From: Citrobacter amalonaticus
Lineage (GTDB): Bacteria > Pseudomonadota > Gammaproteobacteria > Enterobacterales > Enterobacteriaceae
NCBI RefSeq assembly: GCF_001559075.2
Contig: NZ_CP014015.2
Location: forward strand, 3,410,001-3,474,000
Direction: 5' to 3'
DNA length: 64,000 bases
In this document: in pieces, positions 27,444 to 36,409 of the stretch
Layout of the letters: each line of letters begins with the position of its first letter
Position numbering within the stretch: the first letter of the stretch is position 1
Position numbers and translations under genes: made by a program
The notes under the pieces: generated by a model
What the model was told of the DNA's origin: nothing
The model's input: only the letters and a program-made list of their open reading frames with translations
The model's database searches: none

Positions 27444-29123
27444 TCAGCGTAAGGAAAGGTGTTCAGCCACTGGGCCAAGCGCCAGTGCAGGAATAAAGGT
27501 CAGGGCGCCGACTAACAGCACCGTCCCGATCAGTAAGCCGATAAACAGCGCGCCGTGGGTCGCCAGCGTGCCAGGACTGGCCGGTTGGCTCTTTTTCGCC
27601 ACTAGCGTTCCGGCAATCGCCATCACCGGAATGATGACCCCGAAGCGACCAACAAACATGCAGAACGCCAGCAGACAGTTCCAGAACGGGGTGTTGGCGC
27701 TCAGACCGGCAAAGGCGCTGCCGTTGTTATTGGCGGCGGAAGAGACGGCGTACAGGACTTCGCTAAAGCCGTGCGGACCGGGGTTGAGCATGGCGCTGCG
27801 CCCCGCCTCGGTCATCATGGCGAGCGCGGTGCCGAGTAAGACCAGCGCAGGGGTGACCAGAATCGCCAGCGCGGTCATTTTCATCTCGCGAACGTCGATC
27901 TTTTTGCCCAGGTACTCTGGCGTGCGGCCAATCATCAGTCCGGCGATAAACACCGCCAGCAGCACGAACAGCAGCATGCCGTAAAGGCCCGAACCAACGC
28001 CGCCGAACACCACTTCGCCAATCTGCATCAGCCACATCGGTACCATGCCGCCCAGCGCGGTAAACGAGTCGTGCATGGCGATCACCGCGCCGCACGAGGC
28101 TGCCGTCGTCACCACCGCAAAAAGACTGCTCACCAGCACGCCAAAGCGGCTCTCTTTGCCTTCCATATTGAGACTGGAATCAGCACCAAACTGCAGCAGA
28201 TGCGGGTTACCCTGAACCTCTGCCCACATCACCACGGCGACGCAGACGATAAATATGAGTGACATGGCCCACAGCAACATCCGTCCCTGACGGCGATCGC
28301 CTGCAGCGTCGCCAAACGCGAAACAGAGCGCGGCTGGAATTAAAAAGATTGCCAGCATCTGCACCATGTTGGTCAGCGCGGTGGGGTTTTCGAACGGGTG
28401 TGCTGAGTTGGCATTAAAGAAGCCGCCGCCGTTGGTCCCCAACATCTTGATGGCTTCCTGCGAGGCCACCGGCCCCATTGGCAGCAGTTGTTGCACACCT
28501 TCCAGGGAGGTGAAGGGTTGATAGGGCAGCAGGTTTTGCAGGCTGCCTTGCTGAATAAAGAACAGGGCTATCACCAGCGCGATGGGGCATAAGATCCACA
28601 GCGTAATGCGCACCAGATCGACCCACGCGTTGCCGAGGGTGCTCATGCTCTGGCGCGTAAAGGCGCGGATCAGAGCAAACACCACGGCGATCCCGGTTGC
28701 GGCGGATAAAAAGTTTTGTACCGTCAACCCGGCCATCTGACTGAAATAGCTTAAGGTGGTTTCCCCGCTGTAGGACTGCCAGTTGGTGTTAGCAACAAAG
28801 CTGACCGCAGTGTTGAGCGCCAGCTGCCACGACAGCCCAGGCAACTGCTGTGGATTCAGCGGCAGAAAGTGTTGCCCCACCAACAGCAGAAACAGGAGCG
28901 TCAGCCCCAGCATGTTCAACGCGAGGATCGCCAGCAGGTACTGCTTCCAGTTCATCTCATGTGTCGAAATACTCAGCCCGCGCCAGATCAGGCGTTCAAC
29001 GCCCGCGGTACCAGGCAGCGGATTATTGCCGATCAGCCGCGCCAGGCCCGCGCCTAACGGCCTGGCGAGCACGAACAGAATCAGCAGAAAACTGGCGATG
29101 AGTAAAAATCCTTGCGCAGCCAT
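27444..29123 (-). CDS. kdpA: Potassium-transporting ATPase subunit A
   Basis: K+-binding and translocating subunit of KdpFABC, related to Trk/Ktr channels, 559 residues. Selectivity-filter-like loops are visible (e.g. NTNWQSYSGETTLSYFSQM and the GTNGGGFFNANSAHPFENP loop). The start MAAQGFLL at 29123 matches the family; a longer in-frame extension reads through kdpF and is rejected. Its ATG shares one base with the kdpF stop (TGATG). Confidence 0.96.
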   Translation of the reverse strand: MAAQGFLLIASFLLILFVLARPLGAGLARLIGNNPLPGTAGVERLIWRGLSISTHEMNWKQYLLAILALNMLGLTLLFLLLVGQHFLPLNPQQLPGLSWQLALNTAVSFVANTNWQSYSGETTLSYFSQMAGLTVQNFLSAATGIAVVFALIRAFTRQSMSTLGNAWVDLVRITLWILCPIALVIALFFIQQGSLQNLLPYQPFTSLEGVQQLLPMGPVASQEAIKMLGTNGGGFFNANSAHPFENPTALTNMVQMLAIFLIPAALCFAFGDAAGDRRQGRMLLWAMSLIFIVCVAVVMWAEVQGNPHLLQFGADSSLNMEGKESRFGVLVSSLFAVVTTAASCGAVIAMHDSFTALGGMVPMWLMQIGEVVFGGVGSGLYGMLLFVLLAVFIAGLMIGRTPEYLGKKIDVREMKMTALAILVTPALVLLGTALAMMTEAGRSAMLNPGPHGFSEVLYAVSSAANNNGSAFAGLSANTPFWNCLLAFCMFVGRFGVIIPVMAIAGTLVAKKSQPASPGTLATHGALFIGLLIGTVLLVGALTFIPALALGPVAEHLSLR

Positions 29124-29212
29124 CAGAACGCCTCCGCATTGATTAATGCATATACCAGGTAACCTAATAATAAGAAAATCAGCACGATGCCGATTATCAC
29201 GCCTGCACTCAC
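29123..29212 (-). CDS. kdpF: KdpF small membrane subunit
   Basis: 29-residue single-helix peptide starting at a GTG (SAGVIIGIVLIFLLLGYLVY then ALINAEAF). In E. coli it stabilises the KdpABC complex. A strong Shine-Dalgarno GGGAGGTG precedes the GTG. First gene of the operon, overlapping kdpA by one base. Too short for most gene callers. Confidence 0.92.
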   Translation of the reverse strand: MSAGVIIGIVLIFLLLGYLVYALINAEAF

Positions 29213-29520
29213 AGTGCACCTCCCGTGGCATAAATGTGATAAACACAGCGTAAATATCTGCCTGCAAAGATTTCGCAAAAATCGACGTCGGGGGTGTAAA
29301 AAAAGTATAAAAATGGCAAAAACCATTATTTAACTAATGATTAGTATTAATTTAACTTTTTTGTAACTTAATTACGCGATAAAGATAAACAAAGCGTAAA
29401 TAGCTAAAAATAAGTGGTCGGATGAGTAGTAAAATTACACGCAAAGCGGTACTATTTTCAGCAGATAACCAATTTGACTTTACCGGTGATGATTACCGGC
29501 CAGATAAAGGGGAGAGAATC
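29213..29520 (-). promoter_or_regulatory. kdp promoter region with KdpE box
   Basis: 308-bp region divergent between kdpF and ybfA. At 29291-29314 the minus strand reads TTTTTATACTTTTTTTACAC, the T-rich KdpE-binding sequence known upstream of E. coli kdpFABC. The remainder is AT-rich and must hold the ybfA promoter; no further gene is seen. Confidence 0.8.
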
Positions 29521-29727
29521 ATGGAGTTGTACAAAGAATATCCAGCACATGTTGTATTGTTACGCCGTACTTTCGCCGTTGTGGCTGGGGTGCTGGCACT
29601 ACCGGTCATGCTGTTCTGGAAAGACCGCGCCCGTTTTTATAGCTATCTACACCGTGTGTGGTCAAAAACCAGCGATAAACCGGTGTGGATGGATCAGGCT
29701 GAAAAAGCCACCTGCGATTTCTACTAA
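29521..29727 (+). CDS. ybfA: Small membrane protein YbfA
   Basis: 68-residue DUF2517-type protein of unknown function with one hydrophobic segment (TFAVVAGVLALPVMLFW) and a conserved C-terminus SDKPVWMDQAEKATCDFY. The ATG at 29521 follows GGGGAGA. Same size and place as E. coli ybfA. Has its own terminator. Confidence 0.87.
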   Translation: MELYKEYPAHVVLLRRTFAVVAGVLALPVMLFWKDRARFYSYLHRVWSKTSDKPVWMDQAEKATCDFY

Positions 29728-29742
29728 GAGCATCGCGTTCAG

Positions 29743-29776
29743 AAAAACCGCCAACAGCAATGTGGCGGTTTTTTTA
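29743..29776 (+). terminator. Rho-independent terminator of ybfA
   Basis: AAAAACCGCCA / TGGCGGTTTTT stem (29743-29753, 29763-29773) with a nine-base loop and T run, 15 bases after the ybfA stop. Confidence 0.9.
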
Positions 29777-29821
29777 TGCCTCTGTGTCTACACTTATTTC
29801 AGAAATGGAAAAGGAGACATC

Positions 29822-30775
29822 ATGAGCGAGAAAATCCCTGTTGGCATTAGCGCCTGTTTGTTAGGGGAGGCGGTTCGCTTTGATGGTGGACATAAACGCC
29901 TGACCTTTGCAGTCGAAGAACTTTCACCGTGGGTGCACTTTGAACCCGTCTGTCCGGAAATGGCGATCGGCCTGCCGGTGCCGCGTCCTGCATTGCGCTT
30001 AGTGAAAATGGAAGAGGCAATGGCATTGCGTTTCAGCGATCAGCGTGAGGGCGATTTAACTCAGGCGATGACCGCGTTCAGTGAAGAACGTGTCAGCCGT
30101 TTCGGGCACCTTTGTGGCTATATTGTCTGCGCGAAATCCCCCAGTTGTGGCATGGAACGCGTTCGTGTTTATGACGCCGATGGGAAAAACAATCGCAAAG
30201 CCGGCCGCGGTCTCTTTACCTCAGTCCTGATGGCGTCTTACCCGTGGCTCCCTGTTGAAGAGGACGGGCGATTGCACGACCCACAATTACGGGAAAATTT
30301 TGTCGCGCGGATTTATGCCCTGCATGAATTGAACGGACTGCGCCAACAAGGACTCACGCGTGGCGCGCTGATTGACTATCACAGCCGCTATAAGCTGTTG
30401 CTGCTGGCCCATTCGCAGCCGGAATATCGCGAGCTGGGGCGCTTTGTCGCTGCTCTCTATGAGTGGGAAAGCCTTGATGATTTTTTCATTGAATATCGTC
30501 TGCGCCTGATGAAACTGATGTCCCATCCTGCCACCCGGCGTAACCATACCAATGTCCTGATGCATGTTCAGGGCTATTTTCGCAAACAACTCAATGCCCG
30601 TCAGCGGCAGGAGTTGGCATCCCTCATTGACGGCTACCGACGCGCTACGCAACCCCTGCTTGCGCCTGTGACGCTGCTCAAACACTATATGGCGGAATAT
30701 CCGGATGCGTATCTCTCCGGGCAACGCTATTTTGATCCCTGGCCGGAAGCCCTGCGGCTGCGCTACGGGAGTTGA
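29822..30775 (+). CDS. ybgA: YbgA, DUF523-DUF1722 fusion
   Basis: 317-residue protein, N-terminal DUF523 (GISACLLGEAVRFDGGHKR; conserved cysteines including CPE and SPSCG) and C-terminal DUF1722 (LLLLAHSQPEYRELGRFVA, HPATRRNHTNVLMHVQGYF). DUF523/TudS-type domains bind an Fe-S cluster and have been linked to thiouracil desulfuration, so a thiolated-base role is plausible but unproven here. Start ATG at 29822 with AAGGAGA upstream; 21 bp before phrB, likely one operon. Confidence 0.88.
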   Translation: MSEKIPVGISACLLGEAVRFDGGHKRLTFAVEELSPWVHFEPVCPEMAIGLPVPRPALRLVKMEEAMALRFSDQREGDLTQAMTAFSEERVSRFGHLCGYIVCAKSPSCGMERVRVYDADGKNNRKAGRGLFTSVLMASYPWLPVEEDGRLHDPQLRENFVARIYALHELNGLRQQGLTRGALIDYHSRYKLLLLAHSQPEYRELGRFVAALYEWESLDDFFIEYRLRLMKLMSHPATRRNHTNVLMHVQGYFRKQLNARQRQELASLIDGYRRATQPLLAPVTLLKHYMAEYPDAYLSGQRYFDPWPEALRLRYGS

Positions 30776-30796
30776 TTTTTTTCATTCGGGAGTGTT

Positions 30797-32215
30797 ATGT
30801 CCACCCATCTGGTCTGGTTTCGTCGCGATCTCCGTCTGCATGACCATCTTGCCCTTGCCGCCGCCTGCCGCCATCGCGCTACACGCGTCGTGGCGCTGTT
30901 TATCTCCACGCCTGAACAGTGGGCGAATCATGAGATGTCACCGCGCCAGGCCGCCTTTATCCAGGCTCAGCTAAACGCTTTACAGCAGGCGCTGGCGGAA
31001 AAAGGCATTCCGCTACTGTTTGAAGAGGTCAATGATTTTGCGGCCAGCATTGAAACGGTGAAAGCGGTGTGCGAACAGCATGACGTCAGCCATCTGTTCT
31101 ACCACTATCAGTACGAAGTGAATGAGCGCGAGCGCGATGCGACAGTGGAAAGCGCGCTGCCCAATGTGGTCTGTGAAGGGTTTGATGACAGCGTGATCCT
31201 GCCGCCAGGCTCGGTGATGACGGGAAATCATGAGATGTATAAAGTCTTCACGCCGTTTAAAAATGCCTGGTTAAAACGGCTGAAGGAGGGGATGCCGGAG
31301 TGCGTTCCCGCGCCCGAACGGCGGGAGAGGAATGAGGTTTTGTCATCGTTACCTCTACTCAGCCTTAATTATCCGCAGCAGGATTTTGATCAGACCCTTT
31401 TCCCGGTGGAAGAAAAAGCCGCCATTGCCCGGCTACGCCAGTTTTGCCAGCAGGGAGCGGGCGAGTACGACGAACGTCGCGATTTCCCGGCCATTGAGGG
31501 CACCAGTCGTTTATCCGCCAGTCTTGCTACCGGCGGCTTATCGCCGCGCCAGTGTCTGCATCGCCTGTTGGCGGAACAGCCGCAGGCGTTGGATGGCGGC
31601 GCGGGCAGCGTCTGGTTGAACGAACTTATCTGGCGTGAGTTTTATCGCCATCTGATGACGTACCATCCCGGTCTGTGCAAACACCGCCCCTTTATTCTCT
31701 GGACCGATCGCGTGCGCTGGCGGGACCGTGCGGATGATTTACAGGCCTGGCAGGAGGGGAGAACGGGTTATCCGATTGTTGATGCGGCGATGCGGCAACT
31801 GAACGCCACCGGCTGGATGCACAACCGACTGCGGATGATTACGGCCAGTTTCCTGGTGAAAGATCTGCTGATCGACTGGCGTAAAGGCGAGCGCTATTTC
31901 ATGTCACAGCTGATCGATGGCGATCTGGCCGCAAATAACGGCGGCTGGCAGTGGGCGGCCTCTACCGGAACCGACGCCGCGCCGTATTTCCGTATTTTTA
32001 ATCCGACGACGCAGGGCGAAAAGTTCGACAGCGACGGTGAGTTTATCCGTCAGTGGATCCCAGAGCTTTGCGATGTGCCGGGCAAGGCGGTACACGAACC
32101 GTGGAAATGGGCGACAAAAGAGGGCATTTCGCTCGACTATCCGCAGCCTATTGTCGATCACAAACAGGCGCGTCAGGAGACACTCGCCGCGTATGAGGCC
32201 GCACGAAAAAGCTGA
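30797..32215 (+). CDS. phrB: Deoxyribodipyrimidine photolyase
   Basis: Light-driven repair of cyclobutane pyrimidine dimers. 472 residues, same as E. coli. N-terminal antenna (MTHF) domain beginning TTHLVWFRRDLRLHDH-like, C-terminal FAD domain with ELIWREFYRHL, TGYPIVDAAMRQLNATGWMHNR and NNGGWQWAASTGTDAAPYF carrying the tryptophans of the electron-transfer chain. Follows ybgA as in E. coli. Confidence 0.96.
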   Translation: MSTHLVWFRRDLRLHDHLALAAACRHRATRVVALFISTPEQWANHEMSPRQAAFIQAQLNALQQALAEKGIPLLFEEVNDFAASIETVKAVCEQHDVSHLFYHYQYEVNERERDATVESALPNVVCEGFDDSVILPPGSVMTGNHEMYKVFTPFKNAWLKRLKEGMPECVPAPERRERNEVLSSLPLLSLNYPQQDFDQTLFPVEEKAAIARLRQFCQQGAGEYDERRDFPAIEGTSRLSASLATGGLSPRQCLHRLLAEQPQALDGGAGSVWLNELIWREFYRHLMTYHPGLCKHRPFILWTDRVRWRDRADDLQAWQEGRTGYPIVDAAMRQLNATGWMHNRLRMITASFLVKDLLIDWRKGERYFMSQLIDGDLAANNGGWQWAASTGTDAAPYFRIFNPTTQGEKFDSDGEFIRQWIPELCDVPGKAVHEPWKWATKEGISLDYPQPIVDHKQARQETLAAYEAARKS

Positions 32216-32252
32216 CGGTGACTATGCGATCTGACGCCATAACTATTCAGGA

Positions 32253-32280
32253 AGAGGGGGCGTCAACACGCCTCTTTTTT
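32253..32280 (+). terminator. Probable terminator of ybgA-phrB
   Basis: AAGAGGGGGCG / CGCCTCTTTTTT imperfect hairpin with bulged Gs, followed by a run of six T, about 45 bases after phrB. Confidence 0.55.
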
Positions 32281-32390
32281 ATGGCTAAGCGCGCGGCGAT
32301 GGTTTCTTGATATGGCGAATAATTGTCTATCGACGAACCGCCACAGGGACGCTATTTTAACGGAGTGCATAAATAAACAAGGGATCGATG

Positions 32391-33134
32391 ATGAAAAACA
32401 CCGAACTGGAACAACTGATCAACGAGAAACTGAACAGCGCCGCCATCAGCGACTACGCGCCAAACGGTTTGCAGGTTGAAGGCAAAGAAACGGTGCAGAA
32501 AATCGTCACCGGTGTGACCGCCAGTCAGGCGTTACTGGATGAAGCGGTGCGTCTGCAGGCCGATGCCGTCATCGTTCATCATGGGTATTTCTGGAAAGGC
32601 GAATCCCCGGTGATTCGCGGGATGAAGCGCAATCGCCTGAAAACACTGCTGGCGAATGACATTAACCTCTACGGCTGGCATCTCCCGCTGGATGCGCATC
32701 CCGAACTGGGTAACAACGCACAGTTGGCGGCCCTGTTGGGGATCACCGTAATGGGTGAAATCGAGCCGCTGGTTCCCTGGGGCGAACTGGCGATGCCGGT
32801 TCCTGGGCTGGAACTGGCGTCGTGGATTGAAGCACGTCTTGGACGCAGGCCGTTATGGTGCGGCGACACCGGGCCGGATACCATCAAACGCGTCGCCTGG
32901 TGCACCGGCGGCGGGCAAAGCTTCATCGACAGCGCCGCGCAGTCTGGCGTTGACGCCTTTATTACCGGCGAAGTTTCAGAACAAACCATCCACTCTGCCC
33001 GTGAGCAGGGGCTGCATTTTTACGCCGCCGGGCATCACGCCACCGAACGCGGCGGGATCCGTGCGCTCAGCGAATGGTTGACGGAGAACACCGATTTGGA
33101 TGTGACGTTTATTGATATTCCCAACCCTGCATAA
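32391..33134 (+). CDS. ybgI: NIF3-family dinuclear metal protein YbgI
   Basis: 247-residue protein of the NIF3/GTP cyclohydrolase I type 2 family that forms a hexameric ring with a two-metal site. Metal ligands visible in VIVHHGYFW and in GHHATERGG. The true reaction in bacteria is unknown. Two adjacent ATG codons (32388 and 32391) both lie behind GGGATCGATG; the second gives the family length. Stands 162 bp upstream of pxpB. Confidence 0.9.
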   Translation: MKNTELEQLINEKLNSAAISDYAPNGLQVEGKETVQKIVTGVTASQALLDEAVRLQADAVIVHHGYFWKGESPVIRGMKRNRLKTLLANDINLYGWHLPLDAHPELGNNAQLAALLGITVMGEIEPLVPWGELAMPVPGLELASWIEARLGRRPLWCGDTGPDTIKRVAWCTGGGQSFIDSAAQSGVDAFITGEVSEQTIHSAREQGLHFYAAGHHATERGGIRALSEWLTENTDLDVTFIDIPNPA

Positions 33135-33159
33135 CCCGCCTCATAAGGGCTATTTTACT

Positions 33160-33247
33160 TGCCATTCTGGCCCTGGGCAGTGCTCAAAATCCTCACGTAC
33201 TCCCTGTACGCTCCGGTTTTTGTGCGCTGTCCGAGTCCTGACTGGCA
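33160..33247. repeat. Long imperfect palindrome between ybgI and pxpB
   Basis: About 88-bp inverted repeat centred near 33203. Inner arms CGTAC (33196-33200) and GTACG (33206-33210); outer arms TGCCA (33160-33164) and TGGCA (33243-33247); in between, CAGTGCTCAAAA opposes TTTTTGTGCGCTG. It would form a long cruciform or RNA hairpin. It is not a REP. It resembles dispersed intergenic palindromes of enterobacteria, but I cannot name its family with confidence. Confidence 0.6.
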
Positions 33248-33296
33248 GCGACAATAACGCCTGATGAAGCGGGTGGTAAAAACAAGAGGAACACAA

Positions 33297-33953
33297 GTGC
33301 AACGAGCGCGTTGTTATCTGTTAGGTGAAACGGCGGTGGTGCTGGAGCTTGAGCCGCCGGTGACGCTGGCGAGCCAGAAACGTATCTGGCGGCTCGCTCA
33401 GCGTTTGGTTGAGACGCCAAACGTGGTCGAGGCGATTCCGGGAATGAACAATATCACCGTGATCCTGCGCGACCCGCAAACGCTGGCGCTGGATGCGATC
33501 GAACGCCTGCAACGCTGGTGGGAGGAGAGTGAGGCGCTGGAGCCTGACTCACGCTATATCGAAATTCCGGTGACCTACGGCGGCGCAGGTGGTCCCGATC
33601 TGGCGGACGTTGCCCGCCACAGCGGCCTGAGCGAAAAGCAGGTAGTGGAACTGCACGCGTCGGTCGAGTACGTGGTCTGGTTTTTAGGTTTTCAGCCGGG
33701 ATTCCCGTATCTCGGTAGCTTACCGGAACAACTGCACACGCCAAGGCGCGCAGAGCCGCGGCTGATCGTTCCGGCAGGATCGGTGGGTATCGGCGGGCCG
33801 CAAACCGGTATTTATCCGCTGCCAACGCCAGGCGGCTGGCAGTTAATTGGTCATACGTCGCTGCCCCTGTTCGACCCGAAAAAAGAAGAACCGGTTCTCC
33901 TGCGCCCTGGCGATAGCGTGCGCTTTATCCCGCAGAAGGAGGGGGTATGCTGA
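33297..33953 (+). CDS. pxpB: 5-oxoprolinase subunit B
   Basis: Cyclophilin-like subunit (KipI family, formerly ybgJ) of the ATP-dependent PxpABC 5-oxoprolinase, which opens 5-oxoproline to glutamate. 218 residues starting at GTG with AGAGGA ten bases upstream; an upstream in-frame ATG at 33264 would add 11 residues lacking in the family. Motifs WFLGFQPGFPYLGSLPEQLHTPRR (read in parts) and GGPQTGIYP are typical. Overlaps pxpC by seven bases. Confidence 0.93.
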   Translation: MQRARCYLLGETAVVLELEPPVTLASQKRIWRLAQRLVETPNVVEAIPGMNNITVILRDPQTLALDAIERLQRWWEESEALEPDSRYIEIPVTYGGAGGPDLADVARHSGLSEKQVVELHASVEYVVWFLGFQPGFPYLGSLPEQLHTPRRAEPRLIVPAGSVGIGGPQTGIYPLPTPGGWQLIGHTSLPLFDPKKEEPVLLRPGDSVRFIPQKEGVC

Positions 33954-34879
33954 ATATTATTCGCGCGGGATTGTACACTTCGGTTCAGGATGGCGGTCGT
34001 CATGGTTTTCGTCAGTCAGGCGTGAGCCACTGTGGCGCGCTGGATAAACCGGCGATGCAAATCGCTAACCTGTTGGTGGGCAATGAGGCCAGTGCCCCGG
34101 TGCTGGAAATTACCCTCGGACAACTGGTTGTGGAATTTGAAACCGACGGTTGGTTTGCCCTGACTGGCGCAGGATGCGAAGCGCGGCTGGATAATCACCC
34201 CGTCTGGACGGGCTGGCGTCTGCCGGTGAAAGCGGGCCAGCGTCTGGCGCTAAAACGTCCGCAGCACGGTATGCGCAGCTATCTTGCCGTCGCGGGCGGC
34301 ATCGACGTGCCGGAAGTGATGGGGTCATGCAGTACCGATCTCAAAGTAGGCATCGGCGGGCTGGAAGGCCGTCTGCTGAAAGATGGCGACCGGCTGGCAA
34401 CCGGCAAACCCCGGCGCCCGTTCCAGGAAGCGCGAGGGGTAAAGCAGCTGCTATGGGGGAACCACATTCGGGCGCTGCCGGGGCCGGAATACCACGAATT
34501 TGACGCCGTTTCACAGGAGTCGTTCTGGCGATCGCCGTGGCATCTGAGTCCACAGAGTAACCGGATGGGCTACCGCTTGCAGGGACAGCCGCTGACGCGA
34601 ACGACGGATCGGGAACTGGTGTCGCACGGTCTGCTGCCCGGCGTGATTCAGGTACCGCACAACGGGCAGCCGATTGTATTGATGAACGATGCCCAGACGA
34701 CCGGCGGTTATCCGCGCATTGCCTGTATTATTGAGGCCGATATGTACCATCTGGCGCAGATCCCGCTCGGTCAACCGATTCACTTTGTTCAGTGTTCGCT
34801 GGAGGAGGCGCTGAAAGCGCGGCAGGACCAACAGCGCTATCTGGAACAACTCACATGGCGACTCAATGATGAACATTGA
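33947..34879 (+). CDS. pxpC: 5-oxoprolinase subunit C
   Basis: KipA/urea-amidolyase-related subunit (formerly ybgK), 310 residues. Family signatures SVQDGGRHGFRQSGVSHCGALD and SNRMGYRLQGQPL are present. Works with PxpB to bind and activate 5-oxoproline. Overlaps pxpB by 7 and pxpA by 11 bases, so the three subunits are translationally coupled. Confidence 0.93.
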   Translation: MLNIIRAGLYTSVQDGGRHGFRQSGVSHCGALDKPAMQIANLLVGNEASAPVLEITLGQLVVEFETDGWFALTGAGCEARLDNHPVWTGWRLPVKAGQRLALKRPQHGMRSYLAVAGGIDVPEVMGSCSTDLKVGIGGLEGRLLKDGDRLATGKPRRPFQEARGVKQLLWGNHIRALPGPEYHEFDAVSQESFWRSPWHLSPQSNRMGYRLQGQPLTRTTDRELVSHGLLPGVIQVPHNGQPIVLMNDAQTTGGYPRIACIIEADMYHLAQIPLGQPIHFVQCSLEEALKARQDQQRYLEQLTWRLNDEH

Positions 34880-35603
34880 TTTAAATGCGGATCTCGGCGA
34901 AGGCTGCGCCAGCGATGGAGAGCTGTTGACGCTGGTCTCATCGGCCAATATTGCCTGCGGCTTTCATGCCGGCGATGCGCAAACCATGCTGACCAGCGTG
35001 CGCGAGGCGCTGAAAAATGGCGTAGCCATTGGGGCGCACCCGAGCTTTCCGGATCGGGAAAACTTTGGTCGCACAGCGATGACGCTACCTGCGGAAACCG
35101 TCTACGCGCAAACGCTGTATCAAATCGGCGCGCTGGCGGCAATGGCCAGGGCGGAAGGCGGCGTCATGCGCCATGTGAAACCTCACGGCATGCTCTACAA
35201 CCAGGCGGCGAAAGATCCGCAACTGGCGGATGCTATTGCAAAAGCGGTACACGCCAGCGATCCGGCGCTGGTTCTGGTCGGCCTGGCGGGAAGCGAGCTG
35301 ATTCGTGCGGGCGAGCGTTACGGTCTTGTCACGCGACAGGAGGTGTTTGCCGACCGCGGTTATCTGGCGGACGGCAGTCTGGTGCCACGTAGCCAACCGG
35401 GCGCGCTGATTGAAGACGAAGAACAGTCGCTGGCGCAAACGCTGGGAATGGTTGAAACCGGACGCGTGAAAAGTCTCACCGGCGAGTGGGCAAGCGTCGT
35501 GGCGCAAACGGTCTGTATTCATGGCGATGGCGAACACGCGCTGGCCTTTGCCCGACGTTTACGCGCGGCGTTTGAAGCCCGCGGTATCACCATTGTTGCA
35601 TAA
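34869..35603 (+). CDS. pxpA: 5-oxoprolinase subunit A
   Basis: LamB/YcsF-family subunit (formerly ybgL), 244 residues. Starts MNIDLNADLGEG; also SANIACGFHAGD, GAHPSFPDR and VKPHGMLYNQ, the metal/active-site motifs of the family. The second ATG (34869) was chosen to match the E. coli start. In E. coli nei follows; here a transporter pair and pcp are inserted. Confidence 0.93.
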   Translation: MNIDLNADLGEGCASDGELLTLVSSANIACGFHAGDAQTMLTSVREALKNGVAIGAHPSFPDRENFGRTAMTLPAETVYAQTLYQIGALAAMARAEGGVMRHVKPHGMLYNQAAKDPQLADAIAKAVHASDPALVLVGLAGSELIRAGERYGLVTRQEVFADRGYLADGSLVPRSQPGALIEDEEQSLAQTLGMVETGRVKSLTGEWASVVAQTVCIHGDGEHALAFARRLRAAFEARGITIVA

Positions 35604-35680
35604 ACACACTGACGCAGCCTCCATTGAGGGGCTGCGCATATAAAAACACCACAACAAAACACAACATACAGGAATGGATT

Positions 35681-36409
35681 ATGGGAGATGCAATAACGCT
35701 CTGGCCACTGATGGGCATCGCCGTCATTGTGGTTGGATTTCTTTTACGTTTTAACCCGGTGCTGGTGGTCATTGTCGCCGGGATCGTCACCGGACTGGCG
35801 GCGCAAATGCCGATCGCCACGATCCTCGAAAAACTGGGTGAAGGTTTTCTCAACACCCGCAACCTACCGTTTATCCTGCTGATCCCGCTGGCGGTTATCG
35901 GCCTGCTCGAGCGTCACGGTCTGAAAGAACGCGCCCAGGCGTGGATTGCCAGGATTAAAAGCGCCACGTCAGGTCGCTTGTTGATCGTCTATCTGTTTAT
36001 TCGTGAAGCCACCGCTGCGTTGGGGCTGACCAGCCTGGGCGGCCATCCGCAAATGGTGCGTCCGTTGTTAGCGCCTATGGCGGAAGGGGCGGCGGAGAAA
36101 ACGTACGGGGCATTGCCCGGCGCGGTGCGCTACCGTCTGCGAGCGATGTCGGCAGCGACGGATAACGTGGGGCTCTTTTTTGGTGAGGATATCTTCGTCG
36201 CCTTCGGCGCGATTATCTTCATGCACAACTTTATGCTGGAGTCCGGTGGCATTCAGACCGAACCGCTGCACATTGCCTTGTGGGGGATCCCAACGGCTCT
36301 GTGCGCCTTCGTGATCCACGGTACGCGCCTGTGGCGGCTGGACAGCTATCTGCAACGCGAGATGGCAAAAGCCGGTTCTGTTGACACCCGCAAAGGAGAG
36401 GCGCAATGA
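35681..36409 (+). CDS. DUF969-family membrane subunit, probable 5-oxoproline transporter
   Basis: 242-residue integral membrane protein with about five to six helices and the segment EATAALGLTSLGGHPQMVRPL characteristic of DUF969. Always paired with DUF979, as here: the two genes overlap by four bases. Both lie between 5-oxoprolinase and pyroglutamyl peptidase genes, so import or export of 5-oxoproline or pyroglutamyl peptides is the natural guess. Start ATG at 35681 follows AGGAATGG; the upstream frame is untranslated. Confidence 0.78.
   Translation: MGDAITLWPLMGIAVIVVGFLLRFNPVLVVIVAGIVTGLAAQMPIATILEKLGEGFLNTRNLPFILLIPLAVIGLLERHGLKERAQAWIARIKSATSGRLLIVYLFIREATAALGLTSLGGHPQMVRPLLAPMAEGAAEKTYGALPGAVRYRLRAMSAATDNVGLFFGEDIFVAFGAIIFMHNFMLESGGIQTEPLHIALWGIPTALCAFVIHGTRLWRLDSYLQREMAKAGSVDTRKGEAQ

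Noticed and set aside
29123..29267. Extended N-terminus for KdpA reaching 29267
   Set aside because: The extension reads through kdpF out of frame with the family; KdpA starts at MAAQG (29123).
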